Notes under the pieces: generated by a model | Database searches by the model: none | Told to the model about the DNA's origin: nothing | The model's input: the letters and a program-made list of their open reading frames with translations, nothing else | Assembly (NCBI GenBank): GCA_965200885.1 | Contig: OZ241737.1 | Location: 2,418,001 to 2,482,000 of the forward strand | Source: MPNP01 sp026710155 | GTDB lineage: Bacteria; Pseudomonadota; Alphaproteobacteria; Rhodobacterales; Rhodobacteraceae | DNA length: 64,000 bases | Reading direction: 5' to 3' | Program-made: the position numbers and the translations under genes | Shown: positions 38,259 through 47,066 of the stretch, piece by piece | Position numbering within the stretch: the first letter of the stretch is position 1 | Layout: the number at the start of each line of letters is the position of its first letter

Positions 38259-38438
38259 GGGAATTATATAAATGGCTGCACAAACCCCAAAATTGGCAGA
38301 ATCATTCACTTGCTGCACTTCATTTTGATGCAGTTGACTTTTTTCACCAACAGATTACCTTCCAAACCCCATAAATGAAGTGGAAATACGACATAAAGGA
38401 GTAAAAGCAAGAATGGTGCGACTATGCATGTAATCCCC
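38259..38438. mobile_element. MITE-like element, copy 1 (180 bp)
   Basis: The left end (GGGAATTATATAAATGGCTG) and right end (complement GGGGATTACATGCATAGTCG) are imperfect inverted repeats. The whole length aligns with the copy at 58091, with roughly three quarters of bases matching by eye. It contains no coding frame. Both flanks are A-runs, so a target duplication cannot be judged. Because it directly follows rne, it will be in that gene's 3' UTR. Confidence 0.65.
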
Positions 38439-38528
38439 CAAAAAATTGCTTTGAAGTTTCATAGAAATTGAAAATAATGAATCTTGTAACTTTAATCATG
38501 TTCCAATAGCCAAAGGAGTATCAATATC

Positions 38529-39344
38529 ATGAAAAGCGAATTCGGCAATTTTTTTCATATTAATCTATCGGGTTTTGGACTAACCTTACTGGTGAGGCGG
38601 ATACTTGGTGCTGGGTTTCTTCTTTTCTTCCTGACATCACCTATAAATGCCTTTGACCTGGAAAACCTCAGTTCTGATGAAAAGACTGTTTTTGGTGAAC
38701 TGGTGAAAGAGTATTTATTGAACAACCCCGAAATATTGCTTGATGTTATCGAAAGGTTGCAGGAACAGGAAAATGAGGCAAACCTGGAAAGGGATAGGGG
38801 ATTTATTGAATCCTTTGCGGACGAAATATTCCATGATCCGAATTCTTGGGTGGGCGGCAATCCCGAAGGAGAAATTAATCTGGTTGAATTCATTGATTAT
38901 CGTTGTGGCTATTGTCGTAATTCCCAACAAGTTATCGAAGACATCATTGACACCAATTCTGACTTGCGTCTGGTTGTCAGGGAATTTCCAATTCTGGGCG
39001 AGCAATCTGATATTTCATCCAGACTTGCGATAGCCGTATTTCAACTTGCCGGACCCGAACAATACAAGATGATTCATGATTTTCTCCTGTCACTTGAGGG
39101 GCCAGTCAGCGAGAAGGTCATTTCTGAAGTAGCGGAAATGACCTCATTGGATTTGCAGGATTTGATGGACAAAATGGTTGACTCCTCTGTTATGGACGTT
39201 TTGGATACCAATTATCAGCTTGCTCAGGCGCTGGAAATAAATGCAACTCCAACATTTATCTTGGGTACAAAGATCATCAGGGGTTTTCTGACTTCTGAAG
39301 AATTCCAGTATGAATTGGATCAATTGGAAACAACAACAAACTAG
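38529..39344 (+). CDS. DsbA/Com1-family thiol-disulfide oxidoreductase
   Basis: The 271-residue exported protein has a hydrophobic N-terminal segment (about 15-40), a short helical region, and a thioredoxin fold with the active site CGYC (DYRCGYCRN) and the cis-Pro loop (NATPTFILG). It is expected to form or reshuffle disulfides in periplasmic proteins. AAGGAG lies about 11 bases before the ATG. It precedes accB by about 30 bases. Confidence 0.92.
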   Translation: MKSEFGNFFHINLSGFGLTLLVRRILGAGFLLFFLTSPINAFDLENLSSDEKTVFGELVKEYLLNNPEILLDVIERLQEQENEANLERDRGFIESFADEIFHDPNSWVGGNPEGEINLVEFIDYRCGYCRNSQQVIEDIIDTNSDLRLVVREFPILGEQSDISSRLAIAVFQLAGPEQYKMIHDFLLSLEGPVSEKVISEVAEMTSLDLQDLMDKMVDSSVMDVLDTNYQLAQALEINATPTFILGTKIIRGFLTSEEFQYELDQLETTTN

Positions 39345-39376
39345 TAGATACGACAAGCTAATTTTTGGAGGTTCAG

Positions 39377-39847
39377 GTGGCCAAGCAAGACTCGAAATTG
39401 GAAATGATTTCCAAACTCATTGATATGTTCAAGGAAAAGGGACTTGGAGAGTTTGAGGTGGAATTCAAGGAAGAGGATACATCCCGAATTAAATTGAGAA
39501 TGGCCAATTATTCCAGTGGATACCAGGTTTCCAACAGTTTGCCCCTGCCTGCCCCATGCCCAGAAGCCCCTACCCCCTCACACCAACCGGATGAGAACCA
39601 ATCCGAAAAAAGCGGCCTGGTTTCATCAGAGATGGTTGGAACGGTTTATCTCAAGCAAAGCCCCGAGGCCCCCACTCCCTTTGTCAAGGTAGGTCAAAGT
39701 GTCAACGAGGGTGATACAATTCTTATCATCGAAGCGATGAAGACAATGAATTTCATTGGTGCACCCCATGCTGGCACCGTTCGCAAAATCATGGTGGATG
39801 ATGGGGAACCGGTGCAGTTCGGTTCCGAATTGATGATTATCGATTGA
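39377..39847 (+). CDS. accB: Acetyl-CoA carboxylase biotin carboxyl carrier protein
   Basis: The 156-residue protein has an N-terminal dimerisation part, a Pro/Glu-rich linker and a C-terminal biotinyl domain with the biotin-accepting Lys in EAMKTMNF. It carries CO2 from AccC to the carboxyltransferase in the first step of fatty-acid synthesis. The frame opens at a TTG (39365) that lies inside the GGAGG ribosome site, so the GTG at 39377, 5 bases after it, is the real start. Confidence 0.96.
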   Translation: MAKQDSKLEMISKLIDMFKEKGLGEFEVEFKEEDTSRIKLRMANYSSGYQVSNSLPLPAPCPEAPTPSHQPDENQSEKSGLVSSEMVGTVYLKQSPEAPTPFVKVGQSVNEGDTILIIEAMKTMNFIGAPHAGTVRKIMVDDGEPVQFGSELMIID

Positions 39848-39900
39848 TGTCAATCCGGTGACCATTGAATCTCCCGTCAAGCCAAACGGACTTTAACACA

Positions 39901-41271
39901 ATGATTTCAAAAATACTCATTGCCAACCGTGGCGAAATATCCCTTAGAATAATCAGGACTTGCAAGGAGATGGGAATAGATACCGTAGCAGTCCACACGA
40001 CTGTTGATCAGGACGCCATGCATGTCCGGATTGCGGATGAAGCCGTTTGCATCGGCAAACCCCGGTCCCCTGGCAACAAGGAAAGTTACTTGTCAATTCC
40101 GGCCATCATTTCAGCCTGTGAAATAACCGGTTCACATGCCGTTCATCCGGGCTATGGTTTTCTGTCTGAAAATGCCGAATTTGTTGAACAGTTGGAGGAC
40201 CATGACATCACCTTCATCGGACCTTCCTCCGGGCATATCAAACTCATGGGAGACAAGATAACGGCCAAGGAAACAATGCTGAATCTTGGGGTTCCATGTG
40301 TGCCAGGGCCAAATGAGAGCATCGATTCCGTTGAAATAGCCCGGAGTGTTGCCAGAGACATCGGTTATCCGGTGATTGTAAAGGCTTCTGCCGGTGGTGG
40401 GGGACGAGGAATGAAGGTGGTAAGATCCGAGGGTGATCTTGAACAGGCCTACCATGCCGCCCAACAGGAAGCTGGTGCCAGTTTTGGCAATGAAGAAGTT
40501 TATTTGGAAAAGTTCCTCCTTCATGGTCGGCATATCGAAATCCAGGTTTTGGGCGATGGCCAGGGCAATGCCATTCATCTAGGGGAACGGGATTGTACCA
40601 TCCAAAGACGGCACCAGAAACTGCTTGAAGAAGCCCCCAGTCCGGTTCTTGATGACCAAACCAGAATGGAAATAGGTGAAATTTGTTCCAAGGCAATTGC
40701 CGAGATGGGCTACAAGGGGGTTGGAACCATCGAGTTTTTGTATGATAGTGGACAATTTTATTTCATTGAAATGAATACCCGCCTGCAGGTCGAGCATCCT
40801 GTTACAGAAGCAATATACGGCATTGACCTGGTCAAGGAACAAATCAAGGTTGCTTTTGGAATTGCCTTGGAACTCAAGCAGGAAGACCTCAAGGCCAGGG
40901 GACACTCCATCGAGGTCAGAATCAATGCCGAAACCGTACCCGATTTCATTCCCAGTCCTGGCAAGGTTGGCTTGTACCATTCACCCGGAGGCTTGGGCAT
41001 AAGAATGGACTCATTCCTTTACAACGGTTATTCGGTTCCGCCAAACTATGACAGCCTGATTGGCAAATTGATATCACATGGTGAAAACAGAACCTTGGCT
41101 ATCGCCAAATTGAAGCGGGCCTTGGAGGAGTTGATCGTTCATCCAATCAGCACCACCGCTCCTCTTTTCCAATTGCTTCTCGAAGACAAGGATTTCCTTG
41201 AATCAAGCTATGACATCCATTGGCTGGAGAAATGGTTGAAGAAAAACGGTGGTTTGCTGAAAAACGGTTAG
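39901..41271 (+). CDS. accC: Acetyl-CoA carboxylase biotin carboxylase subunit
   Basis: The 456-residue ATP-grasp enzyme carboxylates biotin on AccB. The N-terminal MISKILIANRGEISLRI, the glycine-rich ATP loop KASAGGGGRGMKVV and the active-site segment FIEMNTRLQVEHPVTE are all present. A TTG 36 bases upstream is in frame, but the ATG at 39901 matches the family. accB-accC is a standard pair. Confidence 0.98.
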   Translation: MISKILIANRGEISLRIIRTCKEMGIDTVAVHTTVDQDAMHVRIADEAVCIGKPRSPGNKESYLSIPAIISACEITGSHAVHPGYGFLSENAEFVEQLEDHDITFIGPSSGHIKLMGDKITAKETMLNLGVPCVPGPNESIDSVEIARSVARDIGYPVIVKASAGGGGRGMKVVRSEGDLEQAYHAAQQEAGASFGNEEVYLEKFLLHGRHIEIQVLGDGQGNAIHLGERDCTIQRRHQKLLEEAPSPVLDDQTRMEIGEICSKAIAEMGYKGVGTIEFLYDSGQFYFIEMNTRLQVEHPVTEAIYGIDLVKEQIKVAFGIALELKQEDLKARGHSIEVRINAETVPDFIPSPGKVGLYHSPGGLGIRMDSFLYNGYSVPPNYDSLIGKLISHGENRTLAIAKLKRALEELIVHPISTTAPLFQLLLEDKDFLESSYDIHWLEKWLKKNGGLLKNG

Positions 41272-41290
41272 GGGCTGCAGTGATTGTTTC

Positions 41291-42001
41291 ATGACTGATG
41301 GGTTTGTCGATCAATTCATATTGAACTATCATCAGGGTAATTTCATCATGGGTGATGAAGATGACCCATATTCCTTCGAATGGGCAAGGTCAAGGGAACG
41401 ATTTATCATACCGCTTGATGATTTGCGGGTTTCAAAAAGGTTAAGGCGAAAAATCAGGTCTGACCCATTTCATCTGACCATAAACAAGAACTTTCATCTG
41501 GTCATCAACCAGTGTTCAAGGCGAAAATCAACCTGGATCAATCCAGCAGTCAAGCACATCTATATCCAACTGAGCAAAATTGATCTTGTGCATTCACTTG
41601 AAGTATGGGATGGCGATGATCTTGTTGGTGGACTTTATGGAGTTGCCATCGGGGGTGTGTTTTTTGGTGAAAGCATGTTTTTTGTCAAATCGGATGCGTC
41701 CAAGATTGCCCTGGTTTATCTTGTTGATCACCTGAATCGTACGGGCTTTGAGGTTTTGGATGCCCAGATTCCCAGTTTGCATTTGGCAAATATGGGCGGA
41801 AGGCGAATTTCGGAAAGCAAATTCCTGCGCTTGATTGGTGAAACCTGCCTCAAGACAAACGTTCAGTTTTCTTCCATGCCATTGGAATCTTCCGGTGCAA
41901 GGGTGATACAGCGGATTAACCAGAAATCAAAACGGGGATGTTCAAATGCCGACAAGGCCGGCAAGTGTGAAATCATCCAGGCGGAATATAAAACCGATTG
42001 A
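41291..42001 (+). CDS. aat: Leucyl/phenylalanyl-tRNA--protein transferase
   Basis: Aat adds Leu or Phe to proteins with N-terminal Lys or Arg, making N-degrons for ClpAP. The core motifs GGLYGVAIGGVFFGESMF and the Trp/Tyr substrate pocket (VWDGDDLVGG) are clear. The C-terminal 45 residues are encoded in a stretch that overlaps the convergent DUF2155 gene by 139 bases, so the tail is longer and more basic than usual. Confidence 0.95.
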   Translation: MTDGFVDQFILNYHQGNFIMGDEDDPYSFEWARSRERFIIPLDDLRVSKRLRRKIRSDPFHLTINKNFHLVINQCSRRKSTWINPAVKHIYIQLSKIDLVHSLEVWDGDDLVGGLYGVAIGGVFFGESMFFVKSDASKIALVYLVDHLNRTGFEVLDAQIPSLHLANMGGRRISESKFLRLIGETCLKTNVQFSSMPLESSGARVIQRINQKSKRGCSNADKAGKCEIIQAEYKTD

Positions 42002-42258
42002 TTTCTCTGATTGGTGATGGTGACATAGGCATAGGAAAATTTTACCGGGTTTTCAGGTAGAAACCTGCATTCCTCAAGGGCAATTTCAAAGTGTTTGAAA
42101 TCAAGGCTTTGCCCCACTTCCACTGTCAGGTCCATGGCCCTGCCAGTAATGGTATCAAGTGATCTTAAAATGGCTCCATCACCCTGAAGGCTTGTCTGTG
42201 AAAGGGCAATCCCTGGAAGCAGGAGAGCGGTCAGGAAAATATATCCCAGATGCCACAT
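41863..42258 (-). CDS. DUF2155 exported protein
   Basis: The 131-residue protein has a signal peptide (to about residue 20, GIALSQ) and the DUF2155 core: AILRSLDTITGRAMDL, a conserved Cys in LEECRF, and HPRFDFWLIRC. The family is found mainly in Alphaproteobacteria next to complex I accessory or lipid-transport genes; its function is unknown. It follows mlaD by 2 bases and its 3' end overlaps aat on the other strand. Confidence 0.85.
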   Translation of the reverse strand: MWHLGYIFLTALLLPGIALSQTSLQGDGAILRSLDTITGRAMDLTVEVGQSLDFKHFEIALEECRFLPENPVKFSYAYVTITNQRNQSVLYSAWMISHLPALSAFEHPRFDFWLIRCITLAPEDSNGMEEN

Positions 42259-42260
42259 CT

Positions 42261-42704
42261 TCAGTTTTGTGAATTTGCAAAACCAGCCATAACGCTCATT
42301 AAATCAACCGATGATTGGGTTTGAACCACTTTTTCACCAGGTTGAAAATATTCGAAATCAATTCCCGGGAGGATTTCAATAAAATTTCCCCCAAGCAATC
42401 CCTCGGAGGATACGGCAAGAAAACTGTCAACGGGTATGTCCAGGTCCGAGCTGATTATCAATTTCACATCGGCCTTGTAGGTCGCCGGATTTATGGCCAT
42501 GCCCGTAACCGAACCCACCGCTATTCCTGCCAACTTGACATCGGTACCGACAGAAACACCTTGGGCGGAATTGAATTCTGCCACCAGTTCATACCCCCCA
42601 TTTTCCAAAAAGGTGTCGTTTTCAAGCAGGAGAAGGTAGAAAAATATTCCGGCAATCAACAGGACGGCTGCACCAACAACTATTTCCAATTTGTTTTCGG
42701 CCAT
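42261..42704 (-). CDS. mlaD: Outer-membrane lipid asymmetry protein MlaD
   Basis: The 147-residue protein has one N-terminal membrane anchor (about 7-27) and one MCE domain (about 38-115; FNSAQGVSVGTDVKLAGIAVG). MlaD forms a hexameric ring on the periplasmic side of MlaFEDB that shuttles phospholipids between the membranes. Other mla genes are not next to it, so it is an orphan here, placed after the NDUFA12 gene. Confidence 0.9.
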   Translation of the reverse strand: MAENKLEIVVGAAVLLIAGIFFYLLLLENDTFLENGGYELVAEFNSAQGVSVGTDVKLAGIAVGSVTGMAINPATYKADVKLIISSDLDIPVDSFLAVSSEGLLGGNFIEILPGIDFEYFQPGEKVVQTQSSVDLMSVMAGFANSQN

Positions 42705-42717
42705 AATCCAACCTGGT

Positions 42718-43104
42718 TTATTCGGGACTCCAGGGAATGTAATCCTGGGTCAAATCCCTCCTTTTTCCTCGTAATGATCCAAGCGGAGAATATGCTTCCG
42801 GCATGCCGGTCTTGTTTTCAATGTGGGGCTTCTCCCATGCATTCATGGGCAGCGGATCCTCGGTTGGCGGATGTTCAAAGGTATGATGCAACCAGCCATG
42901 CCATTGTGGTGAAACCCTACTAGCCTCTATATTGCCACGGTAGACCACCCACCTTCTTTTACCATCCTTTGTCTGGTAAAAGATATTGCCCTCGTGATCC
43001 TCCCCCACCTTCTGGCCCTTGCGCCACGTGTAGAACTGGGTACCCAGGGTCTGGGAATTCCACCAGGTCAGCAAGCGAACAACAAAGTTAATCAATCCTG
43101 ACAC
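42718..43104 (-). CDS. NADH:ubiquinone oxidoreductase accessory subunit NDUFA12-like
   Basis: The 128-residue protein resembles mitochondrial B17.2/NDUFA12: the TWRKGQKVGEDHEGNIFYQ and RWVVYRGNIEASRVSPQWHGWLHH blocks are diagnostic. It sits on the matrix-equivalent side of complex I. It is among the few supernumerary subunits shared by Alphaproteobacteria and mitochondria. It starts with GTG 2 bases after clpX, away from the nuo operon. Confidence 0.92.
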   Translation of the reverse strand: MSGLINFVVRLLTWWNSQTLGTQFYTWRKGQKVGEDHEGNIFYQTKDGKRRWVVYRGNIEASRVSPQWHGWLHHTFEHPPTEDPLPMNAWEKPHIENKTGMPEAYSPLGSLRGKRRDLTQDYIPWSPE

Positions 43105-43106
43105 GT

Positions 43107-44369
43107 TCAGGACCCCACAACCTTGGAAAGGTTACTTTCAGAATAGAACTTCATTGGGGGCGTGTTCGATACGACACTTTCCTCATTGACAACAATCTCA
43201 ACCACGCTTTCGTCCAGTGGCAATTCAAACATGGTATCAAGCAATATTTGTTCGATGATGGACCTCAGCCCCCTTGCACCAGTCTTCAATTCGGTCGCCT
43301 TTCGCGCTACGACCCTGATTGCCTCGTCCGTGAAGGTCAACTTGATGCCATCCAGTTCAAAAAGTTTTTTGAATTGCTTGATAAGTGAATTCCTGGGTTC
43401 TGTAAGTACCCTTACCAAGGCATCCTCATCGAGCTCATTCAAGGTTGCAACGACTGGCAATCTTCCGACGAATTCAGGGATAAGGCCGAATTTCATCAAA
43501 TCCTCAGGCTCAAGATCCTCCAGAAGTTCACTCAATCCCTTGGTTTCCAGATCGGAAATTGCCACCTCAAACCCGAGGGCTGATGGTCTCGTACGCTTTT
43601 GGATTACCTTTTCCAAGCCGGCAAAGGCACCACCGCAAATAAACAGGATATTGGTGGTGTCCACCTGCAGGAATTCCTGTTGTGGATGTTTTCTTCCTCC
43701 TCTGGGCGGGATGGAGGTAATCGTACCCTCTATGATCTTGAGCAATGCCTGTTGAACCCCTTCTCCACTTACATCCCTGGTAATCGAGGGATTGTCGGTC
43801 TTGCGGGTGATCTTGTCCAATTCATCAATATAGACAATTCCCCGCTGGGCTTTCGATACATTATATTCTGCGGCCTGCAACAACCTCAGAATTATGTTTT
43901 CAACATCCTCACCCACATATCCGGCTTCCGTGAGGGAAGTGGCATCAGCCATGGTAAAGGGAACATCCAACAATTTGGCCAGGGTCTGGGCCAGCAGGGT
44001 TTTGCCGCTGCCGGTTGGACCAATCAATAGAATATTGGACTTGGCGATTTCAACACCGAGGTCGGTATCCAGATTATTCAGCATCTTGTAATGGTTGTAA
44101 ACCGCTACGGATAGCACCTTCTTGGCATGGGACTGGCCGATTACATAATCATCAAGAAACCGGTAGATTTCCTGCGGCGGTGTCGACTGATGCCTCTGCT
44201 TTCGGGAAATTACCTCCTTATCCTGTTTGATTATCTCCACAGAAAGTTCCACACATTCATCACACATGTATACGTTGGGACCGGCAATCAACTTCTTGAC
44301 CTCACTTTTGCTTTTACTGCAGAATGAACAGAGAAGTTCACTATCTTCAGGCGGAGTCTGATTTACCAT
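43107..44369 (-). CDS. clpX: ATP-dependent protease ATP-binding subunit ClpX
   Basis: The 420-residue AAA+ unfoldase has an N-terminal four-Cys zinc domain (CSFCSKS and CDECVEL) that docks SspB, Walker A (GPTGSGKT), Walker B (YIDELDK) and sensor regions. The IGL/IGF-type loop for ClpP docking is less obvious. It feeds ssrA-tagged proteins to ClpP; clpP lies directly upstream. Confidence 0.97.
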   Translation of the reverse strand: MVNQTPPEDSELLCSFCSKSKSEVKKLIAGPNVYMCDECVELSVEIIKQDKEVISRKQRHQSTPPQEIYRFLDDYVIGQSHAKKVLSVAVYNHYKMLNNLDTDLGVEIAKSNILLIGPTGSGKTLLAQTLAKLLDVPFTMADATSLTEAGYVGEDVENIILRLLQAAEYNVSKAQRGIVYIDELDKITRKTDNPSITRDVSGEGVQQALLKIIEGTITSIPPRGGRKHPQQEFLQVDTTNILFICGGAFAGLEKVIQKRTRPSALGFEVAISDLETKGLSELLEDLEPEDLMKFGLIPEFVGRLPVVATLNELDEDALVRVLTEPRNSLIKQFKKLFELDGIKLTFTDEAIRVVARKATELKTGARGLRSIIEQILLDTMFELPLDESVVEIVVNEESVVSNTPPMKFYSESNLSKVVGS

Positions 44370-44442
44370 GAGCGATTACCCAATTTATTGTCAAAACAGT
44401 TATGGTTGATATTAACCTAATACCAAAAAAATGGAAAAAGGT

Positions 44443-45060
44443 TTATTGACCCGACTCATTTGAACGAGTTGTGACAATTTTGTCAATCAACCCCCACTCG
44501 AGTGCCTGTTGGGGGTTGAGATGCTTGTCGCCATCCCTGATGGCATCACTCACTTCCTCCCTAGTCCTTCCAGTATGCTTCATGAGTATGTCCCGCAAGG
44601 TGTTTTCCCGTTGTTTCATATGATCATAATGTATGGTGACATCACTGAATCTTCCTCGAAATCCTCCCATTGATTGATGTACCATAAGCGAGCAATGGGG
44701 TAGCGAATAACGTTTGCCCTCCGCTCCAGCAGTCAATAACAGGGCTCCCATGGAGGCTGCCCGCCCAAATGCCAGCGTGGAGACTGGTGGGGAAACATAT
44801 TGCATGGCATCATAAATGGCCAGACCCGAATCCACTTCACCACCGGGACTGTTAATATACATGAAGATTTCCGATTTTGGATTCTCGGACTCCAGAAACA
44901 GCAATTGAGCTACGGCAAGCGTCGATACTTCCTCGTTGATTTCGCCGCATAAAAAAACAATTCTTTCCTTAAGCAACTTGGAAAAAATATCATATCTTTT
45001 TTCTCCTCGTGGTGTTTGCTCATCTACCGTAGGAATCAATGCATTTTTCAAAAGGTCCAT
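44443..45060 (-). CDS. clpP: ATP-dependent Clp protease proteolytic subunit
   Basis: The 205-residue serine protease forms the barrel-shaped ClpP tetradecamer. Catalytic Ser lies in GRAASMGALL, His in PHCSLMVHQSMGG, and the Asp in the region before ITRDGDKH-like sequence (ISDAIRDGDKH). It is transcribed between tig and clpX, the common tig-clpP-clpX arrangement. Confidence 0.97.
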   Translation of the reverse strand: MDLLKNALIPTVDEQTPRGEKRYDIFSKLLKERIVFLCGEINEEVSTLAVAQLLFLESENPKSEIFMYINSPGGEVDSGLAIYDAMQYVSPPVSTLAFGRAASMGALLLTAGAEGKRYSLPHCSLMVHQSMGGFRGRFSDVTIHYDHMKQRENTLRDILMKHTGRTREEVSDAIRDGDKHLNPQQALEWGLIDKIVTTRSNESGQ

Positions 45061-45084
45061 TCTACCTGCCTCACTTCAACTTTG

Positions 45085-46671
45085 TTAATCCTTTTCCGGC
45101 TCGCTTGCCTGTTCAACATGATCTGATTCCACAAATGCAATCAATTTGTCTCTTTCCATCTGCCGTATTTCCATAAGTTTTTCAAAACTTACCTTCTTTT
45201 CGGTGGTACCAACCTTGCCAATGATAAATTGCTCCACCTTGTATGAAACAATTTTGTTTTGGGAACTTAAGGCAAAATAATCCGGAATGTCTTCATACTT
45301 AATTCTGCTTCTGAGTTCTTCCATGTTAATACGAGAAGAGCGGTTGTAGCGTGCAAGCATAACAGCCCACTCATCAACAATCTCTTCCCTGGATGCTTTT
45401 ATATCTTCCTTTTTTGCGATGTTTTTCAGAAGGATCATGTACCTGACCTGACTAAGTGCGGCATTCCTTATTTCCGTGACCTTTTCGGTATCAATGGTAT
45501 CCCAATCAACGCTTTTGGGTTCTGCACCAATATCATCATTTGAGAAACCTTCATCGGTCTGTTCCGACAAACCATCCTCAACTTCCCCATTCGACATATC
45601 ATTTGAACCCTTTCCATTCTCTTCATCATCTTCTTCGGAATTTGTGGCTTCGGAAGTTCCATCATCTTTGCACTCCTCGTGCCAAAGATTTTCCATCGTT
45701 GAGTTCAGTATCTTTCTTGGAACATCGAAATCCAGTTCCTTTTGCATTTTAAGTACAAATTGATCCGTCATGAGGTGAGTGGAAATGCTTTCAAACTGTT
45801 GTAATTTCCTATTCAAAAGTTCTACATCCAATTCCTCTACCGCCTGGAAGCCGAATTTTTTTGCCATTTCCTGGGTGGTTTCCTCCATTATATTGCATTT
45901 GAGGACTTCTGCTATTTTGAAATGAAACCTGCAGGGTTTCCCCTCGTCCTCAAAACCATCATAAAACGAAGGTAATTTTGCTTCAATCGTGAATTCCTCA
46001 TCCGTAACCAATCCGCGGGAATTGAACTTCACCTCATAAATACTTGAGTTTTCTTCGACCAATATTTCTCTTGTCTTATCAATAAAGCCATCAGCACTAC
46101 TACCCGGTGCTTCTATGGTGAGGTTGACCAGCAGATAATCTCCGATTTCGGACTTATAATCCTTGTCCTGGGTTACCTTTTCCGGATTAGCAGCCAAAAA
46201 ATCCTGTCTGATCTTTTCCAGCAACTTTTCCCTATCCTCCGGTACAAACTTAATGATGGAATATTTGTCATAATCCAAATCCTGGAGTTCAGGAGACACC
46301 TCGTAGGAAACCGATATCCTGGCAACCATATCGGTTTCGGTATTATAGTCCGTATCTATTTCAGGTGTACCTATGACAATTTTACCTGAATCGTACAAAT
46401 GTTCATGAATTTGTTCACTGACATATCTCTGCAGGAATTCTTCCTTTTCCTTTTCTGGAACACGATTGAGAATGACACTCAATGGGGCCTTGCCCTTACG
46501 GAATCCTGGAATGTTGACCCTATCCTTGTATTCTAAAATTTCCTGTGTGAGCTTCTTGTTCAAAAGACTCTTGGTAACGCCTAATTGGTACACTCGGCTG
46601 AAACCATCCTCAGCCACATGGGTTTGCGGCTCATCCAAATCTTCTTGAAAAACAATTTCACTGTCTGACAT
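45085..46671 (-). CDS. tig: Trigger factor with an unusual acidic insert
   Basis: The ribosome-bound chaperone and prolyl isomerase has an N-terminal ribosome-binding domain with the signature IPGFRKGKAP (about residues 56-65), a PPIase domain (about 165-255) and a helical C-terminal domain. At about 528 residues it is longer than the typical 430-490. The extra length is a Glu/Asp/Asn/Ser-rich stretch at about 336-398 (SEEDDEENGKGSND, then GLSEQTDEGFSNDD) in the C-terminal domain. ATG 46671 (MSDSEIV) is the likely start, 10 bases after AGGAAA. Confidence 0.94.
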   Translation of the reverse strand: MSDSEIVFQEDLDEPQTHVAEDGFSRVYQLGVTKSLLNKKLTQEILEYKDRVNIPGFRKGKAPLSVILNRVPEKEKEEFLQRYVSEQIHEHLYDSGKIVIGTPEIDTDYNTETDMVARISVSYEVSPELQDLDYDKYSIIKFVPEDREKLLEKIRQDFLAANPEKVTQDKDYKSEIGDYLLVNLTIEAPGSSADGFIDKTREILVEENSSIYEVKFNSRGLVTDEEFTIEAKLPSFYDGFEDEGKPCRFHFKIAEVLKCNIMEETTQEMAKKFGFQAVEELDVELLNRKLQQFESISTHLMTDQFVLKMQKELDFDVPRKILNSTMENLWHEECKDDGTSEATNSEEDDEENGKGSNDMSNGEVEDGLSEQTDEGFSNDDIGAEPKSVDWDTIDTEKVTEIRNAALSQVRYMILLKNIAKKEDIKASREEIVDEWAVMLARYNRSSRINMEELRSRIKYEDIPDYFALSSQNKIVSYKVEQFIIGKVGTTEKKVSFEKLMEIRQMERDKLIAFVESDHVEQASEPEKD

Positions 46672-46688
46672 TAGCAACTTTCATTTCC

Positions 46689-46773
46689 TGGTGCGGGTGG
46701 AGGGACTTGAACCCCCACGCATCAAAGCGCCAGATCCTAAATCTGGTGCGTCTACCAATTCCGCCACACCCGC
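46689..46773 (-). tRNA. tRNA-Leu (UAG anticodon)
   Basis: The 85-base class II tRNA encodes its CCA. Acceptor stem GCGGGTG/CACCCGC, anticodon stem CCAGA/TCTGG around TTTAGGA, a variable arm (GCGCTTTGATGCG region) and T-loop TTCAAGT. It reads CUN codons. It lies 17 bases upstream of the tig start on the same strand, and the AGGAAA after its CCA serves as the tig ribosome site, so they are probably one transcript. Confidence 0.96.
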
Positions 46774-47066
46774 ATTCTGTTTGTTTGGAATAGTTTGGTT
46801 TTTAATTACTCCTGCCTGGAGTATTAATTCTCCTGACTTGACCTACTTTGAATTACTGGTATTCACTTTTTGTTCTCAAGAAGTTGAAGTTAGGTATTTG
46901 TTGGCTTTAATTCAATTATCAGGAGATGAAAATCCCTGATATCAAAAAGGTCGCTTGACCTGTTGTTGGTAAAAGCTGATATGTTTAACCCGCACACCAC
47001 CTGTAATCCCTGCATGAAAAATCCGTGTGTTTGGGGGTTGGTTGGATGATTTCAAAATGAATATCC
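46774..47066. other. Intergenic region; tRNA-Leu/tig promoter side
   Basis: 293 AT-rich bases between the 5' end of tRNA-Leu and the 3' end of the LysR gene. A hairpin-prone ACTCCTGCCTGGAGT (near 46810) is present. No gene was recognised. Confidence 0.4.

Noticed and set aside
43162..43755. 197-residue plus-strand frame within clpX
   Set aside because: Antisense of a strongly conserved gene; Ser/Thr/Asn-rich shadow.
46691..46939. Plus-strand frame of 82 residues over the tRNA-Leu gene
   Set aside because: Its start is the complement of the tRNA and gives the well-known spurious peptide of tRNA antisense; no ribosome site and no family.
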